Made by a program: the position numbers and the translations under genes. DNA of 64,000 nt from Paenibacillus sp. FSL M7-0420 (GTDB lineage: Bacteria; Bacillota; Bacilli; Paenibacillales; Paenibacillaceae): the NCBI RefSeq assembly GCF_038002345.1, contig NZ_JBBOCJ010000001.1:1488001-1552000 (forward strand), written 5' to 3'. Within the stretch, counting starts at the first letter, position 1; each line of letters begins with the position of its first letter. This document shows positions 9,448 through 18,528 of this stretch, one piece after another. The notes under the pieces are model-generated. The model made no database searches. It was not told the DNA's origin and was given only the letters and a program-made list of their open reading frames with translations.

Positions 9448-9738
9448 TTACTCCGCAGAAGGCAGCTGGGCGCGTAGCGTTTTCTTTTTGTTAATCTCCT
9501 TGGACAGCTCTAGCTGCTGCTGGGAGATTTTTTTGAGTTCGGCCTGCAGCTTGGTAATGCGGCTCATTTTACTGCTGAGGGAGCTTGGGGATGAGCTTAG
9601 CTTGCAGTCTTTTTCCAGCTGGTAGATCTTGAGCTTGGTCTTGCGGGTCTTCTTCTGCAGCTCTGTAATACCAGCTTCCATCTCTGCGATCTCCTGGTTT
9701 AAACGTTCCAGCACCGGTCTTGTGAAATTAATAGCCAT
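9448..9738 (-). CDS. Small coiled-coil protein of unknown function
   Basis: This 96-residue protein has no recognised family. Residues about 8-50 and 58-90 are rich in Leu, Lys, Glu and Gln with heptad spacing (RLNQEIAEMEAGITELQKK and LQAELKKISQQQLELSKEI). They are separated by a Ser-rich hinge (SSSPSSLSSK), so it is likely a helical hairpin. GAGGTG precedes ATG 9738. It is soluble and may be a scaffolding or spore-related protein, but nothing supports a specific role. Confidence 0.6.
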   Translation of the reverse strand: MAINFTRPVLERLNQEIAEMEAGITELQKKTRKTKLKIYQLEKDCKLSSSPSSLSSKMSRITKLQAELKKISQQQLELSKEINKKKTLRAQLPSAE

Positions 9739-9817
9739 TCGGGCACCTCTTACTTTTCTTAATAATATGCAGTCAGGATATCATTGTACTATAAGCGCTA
9801 CGTATATGCGAGGGTGC

Positions 9818-9857
9818 AGAAGAAGACCCGTGGAGTGCGCTCCGCGGGTCTTCTTCT
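9818..9857 (-). terminator. Long hairpin terminator after the DHA2 exporter
   Basis: An 18-base stem runs from AGAAGAAGACCCG at 9818 to CGGGTCTTCTTCT ending at 9857, closed by GTGGAG-TGCG-CTCCGC. It lies just downstream of the minus-strand exporter gene. Confidence 0.75.
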
Positions 9858-9897
9858 GTCTGCAGCCTCTGAAACAGCACAGCATCAGGTGCTCTCC

Positions 9898-11391
9898 TTA
9901 GACTTCCTCAGCGACAACAATCTTCTGCTTCACACCCGGTTCTTTGGCCTGCCCCACCTGCTTAATGAAGAAGGAGAGGATCAGCCCGATTATTCCGATG
10001 CCCACAATAATCAGATAGGAATCGTTGATGCCCTGGATGGAAGCCTCCATGACCATATGCTGCTGAGTCTCGCCGGCAGCTCCGCCGCTGGCTGCGAGTT
10101 CCTGGAAGTGGGTGGCGGTACGGCTGGTCATCACGGTGACCAGCAGAGAGGTACCTACTGCGCCGGCAACCTGCCTTACGGTATTGGAGATCGCTGTACC
10201 ATGTGAATTCAGCCTGGAGGGCAGCTGATTCAGCCCGAGGGTCTGAATAGGCATCAGCAGCAAGGCCATTCCGATCCGGCGGCCGGTGGACATCAGCATC
10301 AGATAACTGTAGCTTGTCGAGTCTGTAAGATTCACGAAGCTGAGTGTAGTCAGAATCGTGATCGTCAGGCCGATAATGGCGAGCCATTTCGCTCCGAAGC
10401 GGTCGAACAGCTTGCCGGTGACCGGCATCAGCGCCCCCATAATCACCGCGCCGGGCAGCAGCAGCAGGCCGGATTCCATAGCGGTGAAGCCGCGAGCATT
10501 CTGCAGATAGAGCGGCAGCAGCATCATATCCGCATACATCACAATCGTAACCGCCACACTGATGACGGTGGTCAAGGAGAACATATTGTATTGGAAGGCC
10601 CGCAGATCCAGCAGCGGGCTCACGGAGGTGAGCTGCTTCCATATGAATAATCCTAGCGACACGGCGCCGGCGGCCAGCGACAATAGCACCTCTGCGCTGG
10701 ACCAGCCAGCACTGGCTGCCCGGCTGAAGCCGTAGAGCAGGGTGCCGAATCCGATGGTGGACAGGATTACGCTGGTGATATCGATTTTGGGAAAAGAACG
10801 CTCGGCCACATTTCTCAGATAAATAAAACCGCATACGATGACCATAACCGTGAGCGGAAGCATGCCGTAGAACATCATCTCCCAAGAATAACGCTCCATA
10901 ATATATCCGGCCAGCGTAGGGCCGATGGCCGGGGCGAAGATAATAGCCAGCCCGACCATCCCCATGGCGGCGCCTCTTTTCTCACGCGGGAAGAGGGTCA
11001 AAATAACCTGGGTGAGCAGCGGCATGATAATGCCGGCACCGGCAGCCTGAATCATCCGTCCGGTCAGCAGCACCGGGAAGCTTCCCGCGAGCGCCGATAC
11101 AAGGGTACCCGCAAAGAAAATAAACATCGAGGCCTGGAACAGCTCCCGTGTAGTGAAGCGCTGCATCAGATAGGCCGTAATGGGAATCAGCACACCGTTA
11201 ACCAGCATATAGCCGGTAGTGAGCCACTGGGCCGTGGCCGCCGTAATATTGAAGTCATGCATCAGCTCCGGTGTAGCCACGCTCATGATGGTCTGATTTA
11301 GTGTAGCCAGAAAGGCACCCAGAATCATTACGAAAAGAATAGGTCCCTTGGAAATGGATGGGGCTTCTTTGCTTGCTGTCTTGTTACTCAC
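9898..11391 (-). CDS. DHA2-family (EmrB/QacA) multidrug MFS exporter
   Basis: This 497-residue protein has about fourteen hydrophobic segments. Motif A variants typical of the 14-helix DHA2 drug:H+ antiporters are visible, as are LNQTIMSVATPELMHDF near the first helix and the motif C region PAIGPTLAGYIMERYSWEMMF. Start is GTG 11391 with AAGGA nine bases upstream. It exports cationic or lipophilic drugs in characterised homologues such as EmrB, QacA and LmrB. A TetR regulator is divergently transcribed 235 bases away, and paired TTTACA sites lie between them, so drug-inducible derepression is likely. The drug cannot be predicted. Confidence 0.92.
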   Translation of the reverse strand: MSNKTASKEAPSISKGPILFVMILGAFLATLNQTIMSVATPELMHDFNITAATAQWLTTGYMLVNGVLIPITAYLMQRFTTRELFQASMFIFFAGTLVSALAGSFPVLLTGRMIQAAGAGIIMPLLTQVILTLFPREKRGAAMGMVGLAIIFAPAIGPTLAGYIMERYSWEMMFYGMLPLTVMVIVCGFIYLRNVAERSFPKIDITSVILSTIGFGTLLYGFSRAASAGWSSAEVLLSLAAGAVSLGLFIWKQLTSVSPLLDLRAFQYNMFSLTTVISVAVTIVMYADMMLLPLYLQNARGFTAMESGLLLLPGAVIMGALMPVTGKLFDRFGAKWLAIIGLTITILTTLSFVNLTDSTSYSYLMLMSTGRRIGMALLLMPIQTLGLNQLPSRLNSHGTAISNTVRQVAGAVGTSLLVTVMTSRTATHFQELAASGGAAGETQQHMVMEASIQGINDSYLIIVGIGIIGLILSFFIKQVGQAKEPGVKQKIVVAEEV

Positions 11392-11430
11392 TATTCTTCA
11401 TCCTTTCAAACCGCCAACTCATGGACTAAA

Positions 11431-11531
11431 TTTACAATGTGTCGTATAGTTTACAATGTATAAAGTAGATTATAGATGAAAATATCATGTAATCAAGCAA
11501 CGATTTTCGGGAAAATGTAAATTAGTTTACA
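11431..11531. promoter_or_regulatory. Probable TetR operator region
   Basis: TGTAAATTAGTTTACA at 11516-11531 is a perfect inverted repeat (TGTAAA, four bases, TTTACA). Two direct copies of TTTACAATGT start at 11431 and 11450, close to the exporter start. They share the TTTACA half site, so the regulator may bind at several points. This is inferred from position and symmetry. Confidence 0.6.
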
Positions 11532-11626
11532 CTTAGAGGACATGTGTAGTGTATGTAGTAAAAAAACGACACTTTCGAGTGAAATTGTAGCCTGCACTTG
11601 GGCAGCACAGATTGGAGAGAACAGAA

Positions 11627-12208
11627 ATGACGAATTCCGCCGAGCGGACAGATCCGCGTGTCCTTCGTACACGCCAATTTCTTAAAGAGGCTCTAATAGA
11701 GCTGATGGAAGAGATGAGTATTGAGAAAATTACCGTCAACCGCCTTGCGCAGCGGGCCCAAATTAACCGTGTGACCTTCTATCTGCATTACCGGGATATC
11801 CCGGATATGCTGGAGAAAATGGCGGATGATATGGCTGAGGAGGTTCTGGAAGTGGTGAGAGAGGATCCGGACTTTATGGAAGCCGCACAGCAAGAGAAGT
11901 GGCCGATGCTGGAGCACCTGCTTGTGCATATTGCAGAGAACGCCAAATTCTACAAAATCGTACTTACATCGCGGAAGAGCACGATATTTACCGACCGGCT
12001 GTTTAAACTGATGGCAGACATTATTTCTGCACGGGTGGAGAGCAGGGTTAGCGCGCATGACGCTTCTGAAGTAACGGTACAGAAGGACATTGCTGTGTGG
12101 TATGGCTCGGCGGCCCTCATTGGTACCATCATCGCCTGGCTTCGGGAGGATATGCCGTATACGCCGCAGTATCTGGCCAAGCAGATCACTTCGCTACGGG
12201 CGAATTGA
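11627..12208 (+). CDS. TetR/AcrR-family transcriptional repressor
   Basis: This 193-residue protein has an N-terminal helix-turn-helix (about 10-55) with ALIELMEEMSIEKITVNRLAQ and INRVTFYLHYRDIPDMLEKM, the TetR signature. The C-terminal three quarters is an all-helical ligand domain resembling TetR_C_7-type proteins. I place the start at ATG 11627 because GGAGAG stands seven bases upstream; an in-frame TTG at 11612 overlaps that site. It is divergent from the DHA2 exporter and most likely represses it until a drug binds. Confidence 0.9.
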   Translation: MTNSAERTDPRVLRTRQFLKEALIELMEEMSIEKITVNRLAQRAQINRVTFYLHYRDIPDMLEKMADDMAEEVLEVVREDPDFMEAAQQEKWPMLEHLLVHIAENAKFYKIVLTSRKSTIFTDRLFKLMADIISARVESRVSAHDASEVTVQKDIAVWYGSAALIGTIIAWLREDMPYTPQYLAKQITSLRAN

Positions 12209-12327
12209 TTGCCGGAGGCAGATCAGGAAGGCTCCACAGGTCCAAGAGCAGCCAATTCCTCCCGCATATAAATAGTAGAGACTACTATGTATTCTGAAGC
12301 TATTTTGATGAGGTGGGGTGGTGCGAG

Positions 12328-13155
12328 ATGAAGAGACGGGCAAGACCGGCACGGAAGCGGGGGCTTCGCGCCAAGCGGCAGGCTGTACCCGGAGTGAAGC
12401 GCAGAATCAAGGTGCAGACAGTTGAATTTGCGGTGTTTGGTGACAGTCACGTGGGATATGGGAACAGCTTGAGCATCTTTAAGAGTCTTTTGCCTAAGGC
12501 AGTGGGCAGCGGGAACAAACGGTTTATCATCTTCGGGGGAGATAACACCCAGGCGGGGGCGGATCACGGGAATAACGCCGGGACGTACTATAAGGAATTC
12601 AAGGACACCGTTACCAGTACGCTGGGAAGCATCCCTTACAAGGCGTCGATCGGGAATTGGGAGGCCAGCACACGGTCGTTGTTCACCCAGTATTTAGGGG
12701 CGGTGGCCGGACAGATGAATTTCCCGGGAACGCAGGGCAAGGTGAGATATGTATGGCTGGATTGCGCACTGGGGCAATTCACGCCGGCCAGCCTCAATCT
12801 GCTGCGTAATCTGGATGACAGGTATTTCTATATTATTGATTTCCATTGGCCGCTGCGGGTGCAGGGCATTACGGTGGATTCCAGCCATGTGCTCAGCGCG
12901 GCCGAGACCTCCAAGTTCTTCACGGCCATTCCGGCAAAAGCCAGAGAGAAGGTGCTGGCGATCTTCACTCATCACGGGCACAAATTCTACCGGAAGCTGA
13001 ACAACATCTATCCGGGGTACACCAAGACCAAATTCTTCGTCACCGGCTGCTCCGGGGACTACAAATGCAAGCCCGGCGGGAATATGGGCTACTATAACGC
13101 CACATTAACCAGCAGCGGGCCAGGCTATAAAGTTGAGGCTTATATCGCGCACTGA
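12328..13155 (+). CDS. Metallophosphoesterase-fold protein
   Basis: This roughly 275-residue protein starts with a very basic stretch (RRARPARKRGLRAKRQ), then a calcineurin-like phosphoesterase core. The metal motifs are FGDSHVG, FGGDN and THHGH. The usual GNH(E/D) motif reads IGNWE, with Trp in place of the catalytic or metal-binding His. The family hydrolyses phosphodiesters or phosphomonoesters with a two-metal centre; the substitution may alter activity. ATG 12328 is chosen over the upstream in-frame GTG 12313 because the GGTGGGGTGG site fits it. No signal peptide is evident, though the basic N-terminus could contact nucleic acid or the membrane. Confidence 0.75.
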   Translation: MKRRARPARKRGLRAKRQAVPGVKRRIKVQTVEFAVFGDSHVGYGNSLSIFKSLLPKAVGSGNKRFIIFGGDNTQAGADHGNNAGTYYKEFKDTVTSTLGSIPYKASIGNWEASTRSLFTQYLGAVAGQMNFPGTQGKVRYVWLDCALGQFTPASLNLLRNLDDRYFYIIDFHWPLRVQGITVDSSHVLSAAETSKFFTAIPAKAREKVLAIFTHHGHKFYRKLNNIYPGYTKTKFFVTGCSGDYKCKPGGNMGYYNATLTSSGPGYKVEAYIAH

Positions 13156-13184
13156 GGGGCTAAGGGAATGAGACATAGCAGCGG

Positions 13185-13216
13185 GAGAGTGTCGTGAAGA
13201 CATTCTCTTTATTTTT
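13185..13216 (+). terminator. Rho-independent terminator
   Basis: GAGAGTGTC at 13185-13193 pairs with GACATTCTC at 13199-13207 with one G-U pair, followed by TTTATTTTTG. Confidence 0.8.
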
Positions 13217-13239
13217 GGGCGGGCGTCCTGGCGGTAAAC

Positions 13240-13269
13240 TTGACAGCCCTTTCATGGGTTGGGTATGGT
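13240..13269 (+). promoter_or_regulatory. Sigma-A type promoter for the SDR gene
   Basis: TTGACA at 13240-13245 and TATGGT at 13264-13269 are 18 bases apart, about 64 bases before the SDR start. Confidence 0.55.
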
Positions 13270-13332
13270 TTAACAATACCGAATAATAAAAGTCATCAAT
13301 ACAAATAGAATTACGACAGGAGGAACAATACA

Positions 13333-14031
13333 ATGAATATTCTAATTACAGGGGCGGGACGCGGACTGGGCCTTGAATTGGCGGCAGCTGCGCTGGAGCG
13401 TGGACATGCTGTTATTGCCGGGGTGCGGGATCTGACGCGCGGGCAGGCAGCATTAGCTGATCTGGCGGCAGTATACGGGGATAAGCTTACTCTTGTGACG
13501 CTTGATGTGACGGACGAGGCCGGAATAGCAGCGCTTGCTGCCAGCCTGACAGAGCAGGCCCGGACACTCGGCGTCATCATCAATAATGCCGCAGTGCTGA
13601 ATGCCACGGACACCGCACTTGAAGCGCTGGATATGGAAGAGATGCAGCGTGCCATGGATATCAATCTGTACGGGCCGATGCGGGTGGTCAAGCACCTTCT
13701 GCCGCTGCTGACCGGGCCGGATGCTTCAATCATCAATATCTCATCAGAGGCAGGCAGTATCACCAATGCTTACCCGGGCAGCTATCCGTATACGATCTCC
13801 AAGACCGCGCTCAATATGTTCACGCAGAAGCTCCATGTCACGCTGAAGGACCGCGGCATCCATGTGCTCAGCGTCCATCCCGGCTGGATGCCTACCGATA
13901 TGGGCGGAGCTAAGGCACCGCTTCACCCGCGCACCAGTGCCGAAGGCATTCTGGACCTGATCGGGCAGAGAGCCGAGCCGTCCGGCCATTTCAGATTCGT
14001 GGATTACACGGGTGAGGATATGGATATCTAG
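13333..14031 (+). CDS. Short-chain dehydrogenase/reductase
   Basis: This 232-residue protein is a classical SDR. The NAD(P)-binding loop is TGAGRGLG near residue 6, NNAAVL stands near 80, a catalytic Ser in INISSEAGS near 138, and YPYTISK (Tyr and Lys) near 151. The SYPYTISKTALNMF segment and HPGWMPTDMGG are like those of the C-factor/carbonyl reductase-type SDRs. AGGAGG precedes ATG 13333, with its own promoter and a terminator upstream, so it is a single-gene unit. The substrate is unknown. Confidence 0.88.
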   Translation: MNILITGAGRGLGLELAAAALERGHAVIAGVRDLTRGQAALADLAAVYGDKLTLVTLDVTDEAGIAALAASLTEQARTLGVIINNAAVLNATDTALEALDMEEMQRAMDINLYGPMRVVKHLLPLLTGPDASIINISSEAGSITNAYPGSYPYTISKTALNMFTQKLHVTLKDRGIHVLSVHPGWMPTDMGGAKAPLHPRTSAEGILDLIGQRAEPSGHFRFVDYTGEDMDI

Positions 14032-14056
14032 CTGGGCATCTCCAGCACTTCACCTG

Positions 14057-15268
14057 TTAAGAGGCAAGTGGTGTGGTGATTTTCTCGTCCGGTGAGCGGC
14101 GGGGCCAGAGCAGCAATCCCAGTGAGCAGACTACCAGAACTACGCAGAGCAGGTAGGAATGGCGGTATCCTAACCACTGGGCTGCGGCTCCTCCCGCCAG
14201 GCTTCCGGCCAGTCTGCCGATGGTTGTAGCATTGGTATACAGCGTGGAGGCATAGCCGGGAAGGTCCGGCAGCAGATCCTGAATATAGCTGATGCCAATT
14301 GCAGAGATCACAGCGACAAAAAAAGCCAGCAGCACCTGTCCGGCGATGAGCTGCCACAGCTCACCTACTCCGATTACCAGCGCATAATAGATTCCCCCCA
14401 TTGCCATTCCCCAGCCCAGCAGCACCTTGCTGTCGTATTTGGCTGACAGCAGCCCCAGCACCAGCATGAACGGAATTTCCATTAACGCACAGATACTGGC
14501 CACCGAAGCTACATTCTGTGTAGTACCTCCCAGCGTATTGACAATAAACAAGGAGATATTCAGACTATTGGCCCAGTGTCCGGTATAGAGCAGGGTCAGG
14601 ATGAGAAAAGGAACCAGTACCCTGGCGCTGCGTTGCAGCCCGGACGGCTGCTGGATACGTCTGTGGACCTGCTGCTTAGCGGCTGGAGGCCGTACGAAGC
14701 TGAACACCAGAAGGGCATTGAGCAGGAAGATCAGAGTGGTCGATGAGAAGATCCCCTGAAATCCGAAGCGGCTCAGGAGTGCGGCTCCTACCAGCGGACC
14801 GCTGATGAAGCCAAGGGAGAACATCGAGCGCAGAGCCGAGTTAGCCAAGGCATGATCAGGAGAGCTGCTGGCGCTCACAGCTTCTCTGGCACTGGCGAAT
14901 AATTGCGGCATCGCCGGGGCGCCTAATGCGGTGAATATGGTCATATAAGCCAGCAGCGGGTAGAAGTCATGGATGAATATGTATCCGGCAAAAGCAACGG
15001 CGTTGAACATCATACAGATCACCATCAGCCTGCGGCGGTTCAGCCCGGCGTCGGAGCGTTTGGCAATGAACATGCTTAAGGCTACTCCGCTAAGGAGCGT
15101 CACCGCTGTAAATATTCCGAAGGTTCCGGCACTGACACCGAGTTCTTCTGTGAAGTAGACCGCCAGGAATGGAGCGCTGATAGAGATGGCCATTCCCTGG
15201 AACAGCATGCAGAGCAGGAATATAGGGTAGGTTGGAATGAGGAGCAGAGCATAGGTTCTTTTGAGCAT
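14057..15268 (-). CDS. MFS transporter, sugar efflux (SET)-like
   Basis: This 403-residue protein has twelve hydrophobic segments. The first reads IPTYPIFLLCMLFQGMAISI, and FIAKRSDAGLNRRRL forms the loop between helices 2 and 3. The overall pattern resembles SetA/SetB sugar efflux transporters. These export lactose, glucose or glycosides and relieve sugar-phosphate stress in characterised cases. The gene is convergent with the SDR gene and ends 25 bases from it. It is divergent from the GH3 gene, which may hint at handling of glycosides. Drug efflux is an alternative. Confidence 0.8.
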   Translation of the reverse strand: MLKRTYALLLIPTYPIFLLCMLFQGMAISISAPFLAVYFTEELGVSAGTFGIFTAVTLLSGVALSMFIAKRSDAGLNRRRLMVICMMFNAVAFAGYIFIHDFYPLLAYMTIFTALGAPAMPQLFASAREAVSASSSPDHALANSALRSMFSLGFISGPLVGAALLSRFGFQGIFSSTTLIFLLNALLVFSFVRPPAAKQQVHRRIQQPSGLQRSARVLVPFLILTLLYTGHWANSLNISLFIVNTLGGTTQNVASVASICALMEIPFMLVLGLLSAKYDSKVLLGWGMAMGGIYYALVIGVGELWQLIAGQVLLAFFVAVISAIGISYIQDLLPDLPGYASTLYTNATTIGRLAGSLAGGAAAQWLGYRHSYLLCVVLVVCSLGLLLWPRRSPDEKITTPLAS

Positions 15269-15496
15269 AGAGTGTGAGGACTTCCTTTCAGCATCGCTTG
15301 TAGTCTTATCTTTGATTTAATTATAGTATAACGTCAATAGCATATGATGTGTCTGATTAGTATCTTTACCATACGGAATCCCTAATAATGAACTGATTTT
15401 TGGGCCAATTGTTCAGGTGTTATTGTCCGGGAGAATCTTCTAAGATGGAGGAGGATAGGACAGCCGGGCTGTGCGGACGTTCGGTTTGGCTGGAGA

Positions 15497-15510
15497 TGAA
15501 ACCGTTATCA
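15497..15510 (+). promoter_or_regulatory. cre box (catabolite responsive element)
   Basis: TGAAACCGTTATCA matches the Bacillus cre consensus TGWAANCGNTNWCA at every position. It lies 25 bases before the GH3 start, where CcpA binding would normally repress in the presence of preferred sugars. Confidence 0.65.
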
Positions 15511-15534
15511 TGAAGAATGAAGGAGAGATTATAT

Positions 15535-18357
15535 ATGGACGCTGCTATGTATCCTTTTAGACAAATGAAATTGCCATTAGATGAACGTGTTCAGGATCTG
15601 CTCTCCCGGCTGACGCTGGTGGAGAAGGTCAGTCTGATGCCGCAATATCAGGCTGCCATTGAACGGCTGGGTGTAGGCGGTTACAAGCATGGAACGGAGG
15701 GAGCGCACGGGATTTCCTGGCTCGGCAAAGCCACCTCATACCCGCAGCCAAGCGGCCTTGCCTGCACCTGGAACCCGGCGCTGCTGCAAAGAATCGGCTC
15801 GGCGATCGGCGATGAGGCCAGAGCCTTTTACCGTAAGAATCCCACCATTAACGGCTTGACCCTGTGGGCACCGACTGTGGATATGGAGCGGGACCCGCGC
15901 TGGGGGAGAACAGAGGAAGCCTACGGGGAAGACCCTGAGCTGACAGGCCGATTGAGTACAGCGCTTGTTCAAGGAATTCAAGGCGATCACCCGGTGTATC
16001 TGAAAGCGGTCGCAACCCTGAAGCATTTCCTCGGGAACAACAATGAGATTGACCGGGGCGTGGCTTCGTCCAGCATTGACCCGCGCAATATGCGCGAATA
16101 TTATCTGGAAGCGTTCAAGCCTGCCTTCAAGGAAGGCGGCGCACAATCCATGATGACCGCCTACAATTCGGTGAACGGCGTGCCGGTTATCCTCCATCCG
16201 GCGGTGATGGAGATTGTGAAGGGCGAATGGGAGATGGACGGCTTCATTGTCAGCGATGCCGGAGACCTGTTCGGGATTGTGAAGGATCATAAGTATTATG
16301 ATTCCTTCGCCCAGTCTATGGCGGAGTCGATCAAGAACGGCATAGACAGTGTAACTGAAGAGACAGAGGAGACCATTAAGGTCATTCACGAGGCGCTCCG
16401 TGAAGGTTTGCTGACGGAGGAGGATCTGGACCGCGCGCTGGCGAACACCTTCCGCGTCCGCTTCCGGCTCGGTGAGTTCGACCCGGAGGAAGGTAATCCG
16501 TATACGATGATAGACGACTCAGCCATTCTCAGCAAAGCGCATGGCGAGCTGTCACTCGAAGCCGCGAAGGAATCCATCGTGCTGCTGAAGAACGATAACG
16601 CAGCCCTTCCGCTGAATGCAGCCGCGCTCTCCAAGGTGGCTGTGATCGGCACGCTGGGGGACGAAGCATTCAGAGACTGGTATTCCGGTACGCTGCCGTA
16701 TGCGGTGACCCCTATGCAGGGAATCACCAAGAAGCTGTCAGGCAAGCAGGTCACCTTCGAGAGCGGGGATGACCGGATCATTCTGACCTCCGCTGCCAGC
16801 GGACAAGCGGTGGGGTTAACAGGTGAGGACGGACGGCTCGCAGTGCTGCATGATCAGCCGGAGCGGGGAGAGATGTTCCGCCATACGGCGTGGGGCTGGA
16901 CCGCTCATACCCTTGAATCCGCCAGCAGGGGACAATATGTTACCCTGACAGATGCCGGCACACTGACCGCTTCCGCGGATGAAATCTATGGCTGGTATGT
17001 GAAGGAATCGCTGAACATGGTTCAGGAAGGCGAAGGAACTGTCAGCCTGCGCACCTGGAATGATCAGCCGCTTGTTATCAGTGCTGAGGACGGAACCATT
17101 CGCGTTGCTGAAGAAGAAACGTCTGCCGAAGCAGCCCAATTCCATAAGAAAGTTGTCGTGAACGGCGTAGAAGCAGCGGTAGAAGCGGCCCGGGCCGCTG
17201 AGGTTGCCGTTGTCTTCGTCGGTAACCATCCGCTCTTGAACGGCAAGGAGGAGATTGACCGGCCGGATATTGTACTGCCCGTAGAGCAGGAGAATCTGGT
17301 CAAGGCTGTCTATGCCGCCAACCCGAACACCGTCGTGGTGATCGTCGGCAGCTATCCGATTTCCTCCACCTGGATCGACGAGCATATTCCGGCCGTGCTG
17401 TACACCTCGCACAGCGGACAGGAGCTGGGCCATGCCGTCGCAGATGTCCTGTTCGGCGATTACAGCCCGTCCGGCAAGCTGAATATGACCTGGTACCGCA
17501 GTGTCAGCCAGCTGCCTGAATTCATGGACTACGATATTATCAAAGGCAAGAGAACTTATATGTACTTCGACGGTGAACCGCTCTATCCGTTCGGTCACGG
17601 TCTGAGCTATGCGCAGGTGGACTACAACAAGCTGTCCCTGGCAGCAGAGGAAGTGCAGCAGGACGGCACGATCAATCTGAGCGTAGAGCTTGAGAACAGC
17701 GGCGGCGTTGACGGTGACGAGGTAGTCCAACTCTATGTCCAGTGCTTGTCTACCCGGATCAGGCGTCCGCTTAAGCAATTGAAGAGGTTTGACAAAATCC
17801 GGCTGGCTGCCGGACAGAAGCAGACGGTCACATTCACCTTACCGGCCGCTGAACTCTCCTTCTGGGACGTCAGCCGCGAACAGTACTGTGTGGAGGATGG
17901 GGAATACATGCTAATGGCAGGCCGTTCCTCGGGAGATATCCGGCTGTCCGCCACAATCAGGGTGCATGGCGAGACAGTTCCGCCGCGTGATCTGTATACG
18001 CCAGTGAAGGCTGAGAATTACGATGATTACGATAGCGTCTTCCTTGATGAATGCAAGGCAGGCGGCGCTGCGGTGCATCCGGTGAAGGAAGGGGCATGGA
18101 TCGCCTTCCATAATGTCCGTTTTGCAGAGGGTGCAGCAGGTGTCGAGATGCTGGTATCCTCCGTCCAGGGAGGTATGGTTGAAGTCCGGACCGGCAGCCC
18201 GTCCGGCAAGCTGGCGGCTACCCTTACAGTTCCGTCCGGCGGCGTTCAGCAGTGGCACAGCCAGTCCGCTATAGCGAGTGTGGATGCAGGGACCACAGAT
18301 GTATATCTTGTCTTGCGGGGTGAGGTTCTGCTCAGCCGCGTGCAGTTTACGGTGTAA
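15535..18357 (+). CDS. Glycoside hydrolase family 3 protein with C-terminal carbohydrate-binding module
   Basis: This 940-residue enzyme has a GH3 N-terminal barrel (about 15-320) with KHFLGNN and the nucleophile Asp241 in IVSDAGDL. The GH3 C-domain (about 340-720) is interrupted by an insertion (about 410-550) of beta character that is not the familiar PA14 sequence. It ends with YPFGHGLSY, an Fn3-like domain (about 695-770), and a segment (about 815-940) that resembles a CBM6-type jelly roll. There is no signal peptide, so it acts in the cytoplasm on imported oligosaccharides, probably as a beta-glucosidase, beta-xylosidase or similar. Start is ATG 15535, with AAGGAGAG seven bases upstream; the in-frame ATG at 15517 overlaps that site. 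A cre box precedes it. Confidence 0.88.
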   Translation: MDAAMYPFRQMKLPLDERVQDLLSRLTLVEKVSLMPQYQAAIERLGVGGYKHGTEGAHGISWLGKATSYPQPSGLACTWNPALLQRIGSAIGDEARAFYRKNPTINGLTLWAPTVDMERDPRWGRTEEAYGEDPELTGRLSTALVQGIQGDHPVYLKAVATLKHFLGNNNEIDRGVASSSIDPRNMREYYLEAFKPAFKEGGAQSMMTAYNSVNGVPVILHPAVMEIVKGEWEMDGFIVSDAGDLFGIVKDHKYYDSFAQSMAESIKNGIDSVTEETEETIKVIHEALREGLLTEEDLDRALANTFRVRFRLGEFDPEEGNPYTMIDDSAILSKAHGELSLEAAKESIVLLKNDNAALPLNAAALSKVAVIGTLGDEAFRDWYSGTLPYAVTPMQGITKKLSGKQVTFESGDDRIILTSAASGQAVGLTGEDGRLAVLHDQPERGEMFRHTAWGWTAHTLESASRGQYVTLTDAGTLTASADEIYGWYVKESLNMVQEGEGTVSLRTWNDQPLVISAEDGTIRVAEEETSAEAAQFHKKVVVNGVEAAVEAARAAEVAVVFVGNHPLLNGKEEIDRPDIVLPVEQENLVKAVYAANPNTVVVIVGSYPISSTWIDEHIPAVLYTSHSGQELGHAVADVLFGDYSPSGKLNMTWYRSVSQLPEFMDYDIIKGKRTYMYFDGEPLYPFGHGLSYAQVDYNKLSLAAEEVQQDGTINLSVELENSGGVDGDEVVQLYVQCLSTRIRRPLKQLKRFDKIRLAAGQKQTVTFTLPAAELSFWDVSREQYCVEDGEYMLMAGRSSGDIRLSATIRVHGETVPPRDLYTPVKAENYDDYDSVFLDECKAGGAAVHPVKEGAWIAFHNVRFAEGAAGVEMLVSSVQGGMVEVRTGSPSGKLAATLTVPSGGVQQWHSQSAIASVDAGTTDVYLVLRGEVLLSRVQFTV

Positions 18358-18462
18358 AAGTCAGCCCTGTTACTGTTCAAATGTAAATTTCTCGCTGAAA
18401 CGGTACCATCCTTTAAAAGGACGGCAAAGCCGTTTCCACTTGTCCAACATGCAAGAAGCTAA

Positions 18463-18503
18463 CAGAGCAGCGTTTCTCCTGTAACGGGAGAAGCGCTGCT
18501 CTG
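18463..18503. terminator. Bidirectional hairpin between convergent genes
   Basis: CAGAGCAGCGTTTCTCC at 18463-18479 pairs with GGAGAAGCGCTGCTCTG at 18487-18503 with one G-U pair, separating GH3 from the convergent 18529 gene. The T-run is weak. Confidence 0.65.
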
Positions 18504-18528
18504 CTGTGTATCCGGTCCCCGGATAAGT

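Noticed and set aside
9962..10885. 307-codon antisense-frame reading within the DHA2 exporter gene
   Set aside because: It overlaps a clear membrane transporter gene on the same strand in another frame and has a composition unlike real proteins.
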